Assembly: GCA_013112685.1 (NCBI GenBank) | Contig: JABFGC010000002.1 | Span: 2,862,902 to 2,926,901, forward strand | Length of the DNA stretch: 64,000 nt | Source of the DNA: Chloroflexota bacterium | GTDB taxonomy: Bacteria > Chloroflexota > Anaerolineae > Anaerolineales > Villigracilaceae | Direction of reading: 5' to 3' | Shown: positions 54,440-62,093 of the stretch, one piece after another | Numbering within the stretch: the stretch's first letter is position 1 | Layout: the number at the start of each line of letters is the position of its first letter | The notes under the pieces: model-generated | Told to the model about the DNA's origin: nothing | The model's database searches: none | Seen by the model: the letters and a program-made list of their open reading frames with translations, nothing else | Program-made: the position numbers and the translations under genes

Positions 54440-56236
54440 CTACACCTTGACCCGCCACAACTCCATCGGCTTGTCGTATCCCCTTAGTTCGCCCTGGAAG
54501 CGCGTCAGCGAATTGGGCGCGGCGTTGCGCTCCAGGAATTCGAGCACTTCCGGGTCGTTGCGAATGGACTCCGTAAAAATCGCTTCGCCGCCGCTGGAAA
54601 AACCCGGCAGGCGCGCCGCAATGTTGACCGTGGAACCGAAGTAGTCCAGCCGGTCGTTCAAGTTGACGGCGATGCACGGACCGTGATGAATGCCCACCTT
54701 GATGAGCAGGGGCGGCACGCCGCGCGCGGCAAGTTCCTTTTGCACGCTCCAGATCGCGCGCAAGGCGGAGACCGGCTTGCGGAACGCGCCCATGATACTA
54801 TCGCCCATCGTCTTGATGATTGCCCCGCCCTCGGCGGCGATGGAGCGTTCGAGGATCTCGAAATGTTCGCGCACCCGTCCGAACGCGGGCGCATCGCCGA
54901 TTTCACGATAGAGTTTCGTGGAGTTGCGCAGGTCGGTGAACATCAGCGCGGTGGAGCCAACGGAGATTTCCTCTTCGGGGCGCAGAACTTCGCTGGAGAA
55001 CAGATCGCGGAACACTTGCAGGGTGGTCACATCCGCCGCTGTCGCCGCCTGGTCCGACCATGCCGTGCGCTCCAGTTTGAAGGTTTGGGTGAAATCGGTG
55101 CGGTTGAGCAGGCGGATGTACGGCGATAACCCAATCGGCTGGATGTCCGTGCTCCAGCCGAGGGCGTCGGCGTGGAAATCTTTTTGCGCGGGACCGTCTT
55201 TTGTGGCGACCAGGTTCTGGGTGCCTTCGAGGCCCGATGCGCGCAGGCGGTAACGTCCCTCCTGGAGCATGGTGGAAATGGGCAGTTCTTCGCGCGGCGG
55301 CACGACAAGCGAGAAAACGATGTGCGGCTGTTTCTGCGGACTGCCCACGCAGAATTCAACCGCCGCATCCACTGCGCGCACGGATGGATTCGGGCGGAAG
55401 ATGACCTCCACGTTATGGTCGAGATTCACGTGAAAGTCAATCTCACAGGTACTGCAATGCGACCTGCCGGATAACTCGCTGAGGTGCGCATGGTCTTTGG
55501 CGACCCCGCGGCATTCGGGACAAAGCAAGTCCCAGTACATATCCAGCATTCCGGCGCGCGTGGCTTTCAGGAAGGTTTCCAGCACGGTGCGGCGCGGCAA
55601 GCCCCAGCCATCGGCAAGCGCGTAGGGTCTCATGCGCTGAATGGACAGGTCGTCGGCGCGGTGCAGGTATTCGTAGAGTCGGTCCAGGGTTTTTCCGTCT
55701 GCGCCGTCTGCCCGCAGGCGGTCGCTCAGCGTTTGAAGCGGGCGTGTCCGCTCGCGGTGAGATTTCTTCCCGTCGCAACGACCAGCGGCGGGTCCGCGCG
55801 TGAGGCGATGCGGTCGTACAGTTGATACGCTTCTCCAAATCGTCTCCGGCTGTATATCCCAATCCCAAACACAATGGCGAGGTCGCCCAACAGGTGGCGG
55901 GGTTTGACCCGTGCTTGATACGTCAGGCGCGTGCCGGAGGGTTGAAGCCGTTCGAGGCGGCAGTCCACCCGCATTTCCACCAGCGGGCCCCGTGCGATAG
56001 CGGCGCAGGATTCCAAACCGGTAGGGGTACGTCCACTCGAAGGGTTCCTCCTCCCATTCCACCCGGACGGGAAATTTGAATTTGACCCGCTTCACGCCGT
56101 TTTGGATGCCGAGCATTTGCATGGGCGGCAGTCCCGTATCGCGGTTGAAGCGGTTGGTATCCGAGACGAGGGGCCACAACGCCTCGGGCGTCGAAGCCAG
56201 ATCCCACGTCCACGTGTAGTGATATTCCTGTGCCAT
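54440..56236 (-). CDS. class III nucleotide cyclase with SRPBCC and zinc-ribbon domains (two compensating frameshifts)
   Basis: The frame is open for 598 aa, but residues about 83-172 are read in the wrong frame between an extra base near 55989 and a missing base near 55738. The correct middle is GPLVEMRVDCRLERLQPSGT followed by YQARVKPRHLLGDLAIVFGI. The N-terminus is an SRPBCC lipid-binding fold (YHYTWTWDLASTPEALWPLV). A CPEC...CSTC zinc ribbon lies in the middle. The C-terminal cyclase domain has LMFTDLRNST, KTMGDSIMGAF and YFGSTVNIAARL with both metal-binding Asp residues. It likely makes cAMP in response to a hydrophobic ligand; that is inference. Confidence 0.75.
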   Translation of the reverse strand: MAQEYHYTWTWDLASTPEALWPLVSDTNRFNRDTGLPPMQMLGIQNGVKRVKFKFPVRVEWEEEPFEWTYPYRFGILRRYRTGPAGGNAGGLPPRTASTLRHAPDVSSTGQTPPPVGRPRHCVWDWDIQPETIWRSVSTVRPHRLTRGPAAGRCDGKKSHRERTRPLQTLSDRLRADGADGKTLDRLYEYLHRADDLSIQRMRPYALADGWGLPRRTVLETFLKATRAGMLDMYWDLLCPECRGVAKDHAHLSELSGRSHCSTCEIDFHVNLDHNVEVIFRPNPSVRAVDAAVEFCVGSPQKQPHIVFSLVVPPREELPISTMLQEGRYRLRASGLEGTQNLVATKDGPAQKDFHADALGWSTDIQPIGLSPYIRLLNRTDFTQTFKLERTAWSDQAATAADVTTLQVFRDLFSSEVLRPEEEISVGSTALMFTDLRNSTKLYREIGDAPAFGRVREHFEILERSIAAEGGAIIKTMGDSIMGAFRKPVSALRAIWSVQKELAARGVPPLLIKVGIHHGPCIAVNLNDRLDYFGSTVNIAARLPGFSSGGEAIFTESIRNDPEVLEFLERNAAPNSLTRFQGELRGYDKPMELWRVKV

Positions 56237-56307
56237 GATAAATAGACGGATAAATTTGGATAATTTTACCCGTCATTACTCCCCCAAATGTTGCAGTCCG
56301 ATGGCGG

Positions 56308-56917
56308 TTAGAGCGAGATCAAACCGAGCTCGATGCCCCGCTTCACCGCTTCGGTGCGGCTCGCCGCGCCCAACTTCGCATACAACGACGAAAGATGAAA
56401 CTTGACCGTATGCTCGCTGATGCCGAGCAGGAGCGCGATCTGTTTGTTGGCGAGCCCCTCCGCCATGTGTTGGAGGACTTCCTTCTCCCTGGATGTGAGC
56501 GGCTCTGCAAGCGACTCCTCCCCCAAAGCCTCCCCTCCCCTCGGCAGGCGCATCAGCCCCCCCGACCAGCCTGGCGCGCCAACCCAAAGCCCTTCCGCCA
56601 CTGCAAGCGTTGCCGCGGTAAGTTCATCCACGCCGGCATCGGCAGGCAAAGACACCCCACGCCCGCGGACTCGAACTGAGCGGCGCGCGGACGGAGTCCA
56701 GATCGTCCGTCAGGAACAACAGGGCGAAATTTCCCTTGTCATCGCGCAAACGCGCCGAAGAGACCGAGGCAAGCACTGCCACCTCGGTCTCTTTTTCGTT
56801 CACATCCGCAAGGCGCGCGACCTCGCCAACCACCTGAATGCCGGGATGATGGCTGAGCATTTCGCGCAGCCCCACCCGCAGTGCGTGATTCGGCGAGACG
56901 ATGGCAACCCGGATCAA
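56308..56917 (-). CDS. LuxR/NarL-type regulator with degenerate receiver domain (one frameshift)
   Basis: About 202 aa after removing an extra G near 56656. The C-terminal HTH is a clear LuxR type (LTSREKEVLQHMAEGLANKQ, ISEHTVKFHLSSLYAKL). The N-terminal receiver-like domain (RVAIVSPNHALRVGLREMLS) lacks the acidic pocket residues, and the phospho-acceptor position reads VAVLASVSS instead of an Asp. Phosphorylation is therefore unlikely. The start is TTG with GGAGA upstream. It lies 24 bp after the HtrA-like protease gene, so both are one transcript. Confidence 0.75.
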
Positions 56918-56941
56918 ATATCTTCTCCTATGTCATTGACA

Positions 56942-57841
56942 TCAGCGTTCACCCACAACGACGTTCACAACCTGCAATTTGCCGCCGCGCAAAACATCCA
57001 GCGGCGTGGATTGACCGACCACATCCCCGCTCAGGCGGACGAATAACTCGTCGTGGTGTTCCACCGCGCCGCCCGCCACCCCAACGAGGATGTCACCCAC
57101 CATCAAACCGCCTTTTTCCGCCGGGCTGTCTTTTTCGATGCCGACGATCAGCAAGCCGGTATCCTGCTCGCGTTTCAACTGGCTTTGCGCTTCGGCGGGC
57201 AGGTTCACGGTCTGACTGCGAATGCCGAGGTAGCCGCGTTTGATCTTGCCGTGCGCCGCAAGAGTCTCTGCCACCTTCCAAGCGATTTCAACTGGGATGG
57301 TGATCGCGCCGCTCCCGCCGAAGCCGGAGGTGTTGATGCCGTAGACTTGACCTTCGCCGTTGACGAGCGGTCCGCCGGAAAAGCCGGGGTAGGAGATGAA
57401 GTCGGTCCTGATGTATTTTTCCAACATGCCGCCGCGCCCGGTGCGGACGGGTCCGCCGATGGCGTTGACCGTGCCCAAACTGGATTCGATCCCGTTTTTG
57501 GAGGGACGTCCGACCGCCAGCACGAACTGTCCCACACGCGCGGCTGATTTCGCAGTTTCAGCGGGAACGGCTGAGGCAGAGTCAAGCCTCAATACTGCAA
57601 GATCAGTTCCCGGGTCCCGGCCGGCGAGGCGGGCGGCGGTTTCATTCCCGTCGGGGAGCAGAATCTTGATGTCCTCGTCGCGTTCCACCACGTGGTCGGC
57701 GGTCAGAATCAGGTCTTTTGCAAATGCAATGCCGCTGGCGGGAATTCGGCGGCGCGCGTCCACCATCGCCGTGAATTTGCCCGCGGCTTCGGCGGCGTTT
57801 GCCATCGCTTCTGAAAGTTCGGTAAAAATGTTTTTGCTCAT
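56942..57841 (-). CDS. HtrA/DegP-like serine protease with PDZ domain, no signal peptide
   Basis: The 299-aa protein is a trypsin-fold protease with the triad H50 (LTADHVVE), D80 (GTDLAVLRL) and S155 (GFSGGPLVN). A C-terminal PDZ domain includes LLIVGIEKDSPAEKGGLMVG and DILVGVAGGAVEHHDEL. The N-terminus (MSKNIFTELSEAMANAAEAA) is not a signal peptide, so the protein is cytoplasmic, unlike classic HtrA. It is co-transcribed with the downstream LuxR-type regulator; the two may form a stress-sensing pair. Confidence 0.8.
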   Translation of the reverse strand: MSKNIFTELSEAMANAAEAAGKFTAMVDARRRIPASGIAFAKDLILTADHVVERDEDIKILLPDGNETAARLAGRDPGTDLAVLRLDSASAVPAETAKSAARVGQFVLAVGRPSKNGIESSLGTVNAIGGPVRTGRGGMLEKYIRTDFISYPGFSGGPLVNGEGQVYGINTSGFGGSGAITIPVEIAWKVAETLAAHGKIKRGYLGIRSQTVNLPAEAQSQLKREQDTGLLIVGIEKDSPAEKGGLMVGDILVGVAGGAVEHHDELFVRLSGDVVGQSTPLDVLRGGKLQVVNVVVGER

Positions 57842-57940
57842 GGGTACTCCTTTGCGCTCATTCTAGCCATTGCGCTTTGGGAGTGTATCGGTGAAATGGG
57901 CGGCTCGCTACTGGACGTTTGGGTAGGTGATGTAACCGGA

Positions 57941-57985
57941 GATGAACGGGGATGATTCATAAATCTTCGTTCATCTCCGTTCATC
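57941..57985. repeat. inverted repeat between htrA-like and panE genes
   Basis: GATGAACGGGGATGA and TCATCTCCGTTCATC form an imperfect stem. Related to the element at 13343. Confidence 0.55.
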
Positions 57986-57989
57986 AAGG

Positions 57990-58919
57990 TTATTTTCCCC
58001 TTGCTTTTCGTTCGAGAGGGAGGAGCGCGACGAGGAGTTTTTCGTGCGTGGGGGTCGGGACGCCCACCGCCCTTCCCAAACGGATGACCGCGCCGGTCTG
58101 TTCGTTCAACTCGGACGGTCTGCCTTCCATCATATCCTTTTGCATCGAAGCGAGCATGGCATACGGGAGGGCGTCAATGCGTTTCATCGTATCGGCAACC
58201 AGGGATTCGGAAAGCATCACCCCGCGCGCACGTCCCACCGCCGCGGTTTCATTCATGGCGTCAATCAGCATTTGGCGCGCGATGGGATCGTTGCGATAGC
58301 CGCCGATCGGCTGGCGGGTGTAGGCGCCCACGCCGCTCGTGCCGGAGATGAAGACGAATTTTTCCCACATTGTCACGCGGATGTCGGCGGGTACGTCCAC
58401 GAGGATTCCATCCAATGCGGCGAACATTTGGCGGATGAATTCGATCCGTTCGGTTTTGGCTTGGTCCAACTCGCCGAAGGCGATGTACGGCTGGACGCCC
58501 ACGTGACGGATGTGCCCTGGCGCTTCAATGAACGAACTGATGCGGCACAGCCCGCCGACGACGTTTTTGTGGTCGAACGCGGCGAGCAGTTTATCCAGGT
58601 GTTCGATGCCGTTGAGCAGGGGCAGGATCACGGTCTGCCCGCCGACCAGAGGCTTCATTTGCGCCAGGGCGTCATCCAACTGCCAGGCTTTGACGGCGAG
58701 CAGGATGAGGTCCGCTTCACCGATGGACTGGGGAGAGTCGGTGGCTTTGGCAGGGTGAACCCGGAAATCGCCGCCGATGGAATCCACGCGCAAGCCGGAT
58801 TTCTGGATGGCGGCGAGGTGCGCGCCGCGGGCGATGAAGGTGACATCCTGTCCGGCGTGCGCCAGCCTGCCGCCGAAGTATCCGCCCACCCCGCCCGAAC
58901 CAAAGATGACGATTTTCAT
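57990..58919 (-). CDS. panE: 2-dehydropantoate 2-reductase
   Basis: PanE (ApbA family) reduces ketopantoate to pantoate with NADPH, following PanB in pantothenate synthesis. The 309-aa protein has GSGGVGGYFGGRLAHAGQDV at the N-terminus, LLAVKAWQLDDAL, the catalytic-region WEKFVFISGTSGVGAYTRQP and PTPTHEKLLVALL. The start at 58919 is preceded by GGAG; an earlier ATG lacks spacing. It is separated from panB by about 38 kb, so regulation is likely separate. Confidence 0.88.
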   Translation of the reverse strand: MKIVIFGSGGVGGYFGGRLAHAGQDVTFIARGAHLAAIQKSGLRVDSIGGDFRVHPAKATDSPQSIGEADLILLAVKAWQLDDALAQMKPLVGGQTVILPLLNGIEHLDKLLAAFDHKNVVGGLCRISSFIEAPGHIRHVGVQPYIAFGELDQAKTERIEFIRQMFAALDGILVDVPADIRVTMWEKFVFISGTSGVGAYTRQPIGGYRNDPIARQMLIDAMNETAAVGRARGVMLSESLVADTMKRIDALPYAMLASMQKDMMEGRPSELNEQTGAVIRLGRAVGVPTPTHEKLLVALLPLERKARGK

Positions 58920-58955
58920 TGGTTGCTCCAGTTTTGTTTTCAATGCACAAATTCG

Positions 58956-59068
58956 CTACCATACAAATGACCAAAATCGAACCGCCAAGACGCCAAGGTC
59001 GCCAAGAAAGCCTCAAAAAACTTGGCGTGCTTTGCGTCTTGGCGGTAAAAGCTCTGAATGTACGGTAG
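58956..59068. mobile_element. 113-bp MITE, copy 3 (reverse orientation)
   Basis: Ends CTACCATACA and TGTACGGTAG. The sequence is nearly the reverse complement of the copy at 27298. The flanking AAAG next to GGTAG is shared with the other copies as CTTT, so the true element may extend a few bases. Confidence 0.85.
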
Positions 59069-59145
59069 AAAGTGCACAAATACAGTTGCAGGATGGAAGT
59101 ATATCTTACGCGGCGCGGTCTGCTATAATCTTTTCGGAGAATCGA

Positions 59146-59661
59146 ATGGTCCAGACGCTTCGTCTTACCCTCATCACGGAAAGGTTGATCCTGCGTCCGT
59201 TTACGATGGACGACTGCGAGGCGCTGCTGGCAATTACACAGGAGCCAGATATTTTCCGGTACTTCCCCACCAAAGCCGCCTGGGATATGGAGAAAGTGGA
59301 AAGGAACATCCAGCACCAGATCAATCATTGGAAGATGTTCGGCTACGGTCAAATGGCGGTGACGATGCGCGAGACCGGTCAACTGATGGGCTGGTGCGGG
59401 CTGGAGTTTTTGAACGATACGAACGAAACCGAGGTGGGATACCTGCTGGGTCACGCCTTTTGGGGCAAAGGCCTCGCCACCGAAGCGGCGCGCGCATCCG
59501 TGCAGTTTGGGTTGGAGGAAATCGGGTTGAGGGAAATCATCGGCTTGACCGACCCGTTGAACATCGCGTCCCAGCGGGTGTTGGAAAAATGCGGGTTGAG
59601 CTTCACCTGGCGGCAGGTCTATTTCGGGATGGAAATGTTCCGGTTCGCGATTCAGGCTTGA
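59146..59661 (+). CDS. RimJ/RimL-type GNAT N-acetyltransferase
   Basis: The 171-aa protein has the GNAT layout LITERLILRPFTMDDCEALL, MGWCGLEFLNDTNETEVGYL, HAFWGKGLATEAARASVQFG (acetyl-CoA loop) and NIASQRVLEKCGLSF. Members acetylate ribosomal protein N-termini or small amines. TATAAT at 59124-59129 and GGAGA at 59136-59140 precede the ATG. Confidence 0.85.
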   Translation: MVQTLRLTLITERLILRPFTMDDCEALLAITQEPDIFRYFPTKAAWDMEKVERNIQHQINHWKMFGYGQMAVTMRETGQLMGWCGLEFLNDTNETEVGYLLGHAFWGKGLATEAARASVQFGLEEIGLREIIGLTDPLNIASQRVLEKCGLSFTWRQVYFGMEMFRFAIQA

Positions 59662-59763
59662 GGTCCGGGGTGAGGCGGGGACGGAGAGCCTACTCAAATT
59701 AAAAGCAGTTTACTTGTACCGCAACAACTTGTCTTCGCAGAGGATTCATATTGCTCTGCATGG

Positions 59764-59779
59764 GCGAGATGAATCTCGC
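59764..59779. repeat. partial GTAG-type REP palindrome
   Basis: GCGAGATGAATCTCGC, followed by TGTAC, keeps only the inner stem of the REP family. The gap 59662-59891 otherwise shows the end sequence CCGCGTAAGGTGAGT seen near 26940. Confidence 0.45.
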
Positions 59780-59891
59780 TGTACCGCGTAAGGTGAGTTA
59801 AAAAATCCTGCCACGGATCACACGAACGTTCACGGGAGAAGTTCCTTAAAACTATGTAATCCGTGGCAGAACACGTTTATTCGACTTTGAA

Positions 59892-61244
59892 TCAGGCGGG
59901 GACTGCCTCCGCTTTGGGCAGTTCGTCGTGATCGGGCAGGATGCTCTCGGCGTTGTGGACGGCGGGGATGAAGTATCCGGCCAGCCCAACCATGACGGCG
60001 ATCAAACCGGAGAACACGATGAGCAATCCCATGCCTGCGCCGGGACCCGTGCCCACGAGCCAGCCGAACGCCTGGGAGAGACTCGATGTGGTACGCATCT
60101 GCGGTTCGAGCACAAAGTCGGCAAGTGTGCCGGCGATGATGGGCGAGATGGGATTGGTGAGCCACGCGATCAAGCGGCGCGCCGAGAACACACGTCCCTG
60201 CACATCCGGCGCAACTTTGGATTGCCAGATGGCTTGATTCGAGCCGTTGACCAGCGGGACGACGATTGCGGAAAGCGCAATGCCTGCGATCCAGACCGGC
60301 AAGCCTCCCACCAGACCCATGACTGCGATGCCCAGTCCTGAAATGATCCAGCCGAGCAGCACGCCGTGAACGCGGCGTTTGAACCCGCCCCACGCGCTCA
60401 TGATCAAGCCGCCCACCAGGCCGCCGACCGCGCCCGCGGTTTGCACCGAACCGAACATGAGGCTGTTATTGTCGGAGCGCGAAAGGACCATCGGGGCGAG
60501 CAGGGTGAACGCGATGCCCGAAAAGAGATTGCCTGCAAAGAAGATCAACTGCAACCCAAGCAGGCTGGGGCGCGCAAAAATATATTTGAACCCGTAAGCG
60601 GCTTCCTTCCAGATGCTGCCCTGCCCCTGCGCTCCCTCCTCCGTCCGCGCAGGCTGGGGCACATGGACGATCAACAAGGCGCCGATGGCGAGCAAAAACG
60701 TGGCCACGTCGAAAAACAGGATGCCCGTGAGACCGATGACGGGGAGCAGCGCTCCAGCCAACAGCGGAGCAACGACCCCGGGTCCCGCGTCAATCAGGGA
60801 CATCATGCCGTTGGCGCGCCCGTATTGTTCCTTCGGGACCATGGTGCTGATCGCGGCGGAATAGGCGGGCCACTGGAACGACATGCCCAGGCCGTAGATG
60901 ACCGAAGCAAAATACAGATGCCAGAACTCCAGAATGCCCAGCCACTGAAAGACCAGGATGAGCACGGTGGCGATTCCCGCCGCCAGGTCGCTGACCATCA
61001 TCATCAGTTTGCGGTTGTGGCGGTCCACCATCACACCGGCGATGGGCGAGATGAGCAGGAACGGGGTGATAAAGAAGACCTGCATCAAGCCGAGCGCGGT
61101 GGCGCTTTCGGTCCGTTCGTACATCCAAATGGTGAGACCAAACTGGCTCATGGCGCTGGCAAGCACGGATACGATCTGTCCAAGCCAGACGATGGTAAAG
61201 CCGAACATACCGCCGGGGCGTTTTGTTGAAGATTCCTGCATCAT
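59892..61244 (-). CDS. MFS efflux-type transporter
   Basis: The 450-aa protein has twelve predicted helices and the MFS loop motif GVMVDRHNRKLMMM between helices 2 and 3. FTIVWLGQIVSVLASAMSQF at the N-terminus and QSKVAPDVQGRVFSARRLIA in the second half match the MFS_3 group (macrolide/enterobactin-exporter-like). The substrate is unknown. GGAGA precedes the ATG. It is followed upstream by a tandem hairpin array. Confidence 0.85.
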   Translation of the reverse strand: MMQESSTKRPGGMFGFTIVWLGQIVSVLASAMSQFGLTIWMYERTESATALGLMQVFFITPFLLISPIAGVMVDRHNRKLMMMVSDLAAGIATVLILVFQWLGILEFWHLYFASVIYGLGMSFQWPAYSAAISTMVPKEQYGRANGMMSLIDAGPGVVAPLLAGALLPVIGLTGILFFDVATFLLAIGALLIVHVPQPARTEEGAQGQGSIWKEAAYGFKYIFARPSLLGLQLIFFAGNLFSGIAFTLLAPMVLSRSDNNSLMFGSVQTAGAVGGLVGGLIMSAWGGFKRRVHGVLLGWIISGLGIAVMGLVGGLPVWIAGIALSAIVVPLVNGSNQAIWQSKVAPDVQGRVFSARRLIAWLTNPISPIIAGTLADFVLEPQMRTTSSLSQAFGWLVGTGPGAGMGLLIVFSGLIAVMVGLAGYFIPAVHNAESILPDHDELPKAEAVPA

Positions 61245-61282
61245 TTCTCCTTTGGTTCTAAAAAAATCTCTTGTTAAGGAAT

Positions 61283-61515
61283 TTTGGAGTCCTGAAGTTC
61301 TACTTCAGGACAGGCATCTCAACCTCCGAAAGTAGAACTTTCGGAATCCATCTCCGCAAGCAACTTTGGACTCTGAAGTTCTACTTCAGGCTTTACATCT
61401 CAACCGCCGAAAGTAGAACTTTCGGAATCCATCTCCACAAGCAACTTTGGACTGCTGAAGTTCTACGTCAGGACAGGCATCTCAACCTCCGAAAGTAGAA
61501 CTTTCGGAATCCATC
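61283..61515. repeat. tandem array of three ~82-bp units with paired hairpins
   Basis: Units with periods of 81 and 82 bp each carry CTGAAG-TTCTA-CTTCAG and CCGAAAG-TAGAA-CTTTCGG hairpins (first unit at 61291-61309 and 61326-61344). Unit 3 has a mismatch in the first stem. The loops are the same as in the repeats at 8405 and 27131, but the stems differ. Not coding and not CRISPR: no unique spacers. Confidence 0.8.
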
Positions 61516-61520
61516 CAATG

Positions 61521-61549
61521 AAAAGCGCAAGAGGTCTTCCTGCGCTTTT
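61521..61549 (-). terminator. intrinsic terminator of the SHOCT/MFS operon
   Basis: AAAAGCGCA and TGCGCTTTT form a 9-bp stem around an 11-nt loop, about 107 bp past the last gene. Confidence 0.6.
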
Positions 61550-61656
61550 CGTCGGTTACATCATCATTCGCATCATCGGACTAAGGTATAGGTGCAACAT
61601 CGTTCACACTCCTTCCAAAAAAGGGAGAAAACAAGACCCATGATCGAATCACAGGG

Positions 61657-62040
61657 CTATTCGACAAAGATTTCCACGTGCTCGCCGTCTTCTTCGTCGG
61701 TCACGTCAATGATCTTGCCGGTGACGCCCATGCGCAGCGCTTCCATCACGTTGCTCATGTCCACGCCCTGGACTTCAGGGGCGAAATGCGCGCCGATCTT
61801 CAGCCCGGCATCCACGAGGGCGAGCGGAATCTGAACGGAGGCTTTGGAGCGACCGGTGCGGGTATCGGTGACGCGCACGCGCAGCATGCGCGCCCCTCCC
61901 GCAGAAGGCGGACGCGGCGGAGCGGGGATGCCCTTGCGGGAATCGCTCAGCGCCGCGAGCAGTTTCGCGCCTTCCTCCGCACTGATCTTGCCTTCCTCGA
62001 TCAATTTCAGAATCTTCATTCGTTCTTCGCTGTTTGCCAT
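61657..62040 (-). CDS. SHOCT-like domain protein, soluble
   Basis: The 127-aa protein begins with the short helical pair EERMKILKLIEEGKISAEEG (SHOCT-like, as in the YvlB/LiaX N-terminus). A Pro-rich linker and a beta-rich C-terminal part follow (MLRVRVTDTRTGRSKASVQI, EDGEHVEIFVE). Its C-terminal segment matches the end of the protein at the right window edge. It is the last gene of a three-gene unit with an MFS transporter. The role is unknown. Confidence 0.75.
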   Translation of the reverse strand: MANSEERMKILKLIEEGKISAEEGAKLLAALSDSRKGIPAPPRPPSAGGARMLRVRVTDTRTGRSKASVQIPLALVDAGLKIGAHFAPEVQGVDMSNVMEALRMGVTGKIIDVTDEEDGEHVEIFVE

Positions 62041-62093
62041 ATTCTGGTTCTCCTTTCACCGTTCAGGGCATGCGCCTCCGAACAGGGGTTTTC

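Noticed and set aside
55735..55990. Middle of the cyclase frame as a novel domain
   Set aside because: Another frame gives coherent protein that joins both ends; the open frame here is an artefact of two compensating indels.
61271..61498. 75-codon frame with repeated peptides (ESRTFGIHL)
   Set aside because: It is simply the translation of the tandem hairpin repeats; no SD or family match.
61283..61515. Possible CRISPR array
   Set aside because: The units are 81-82 bp and nearly identical throughout, with internal hairpins and no unique spacers; no cas genes are nearby.
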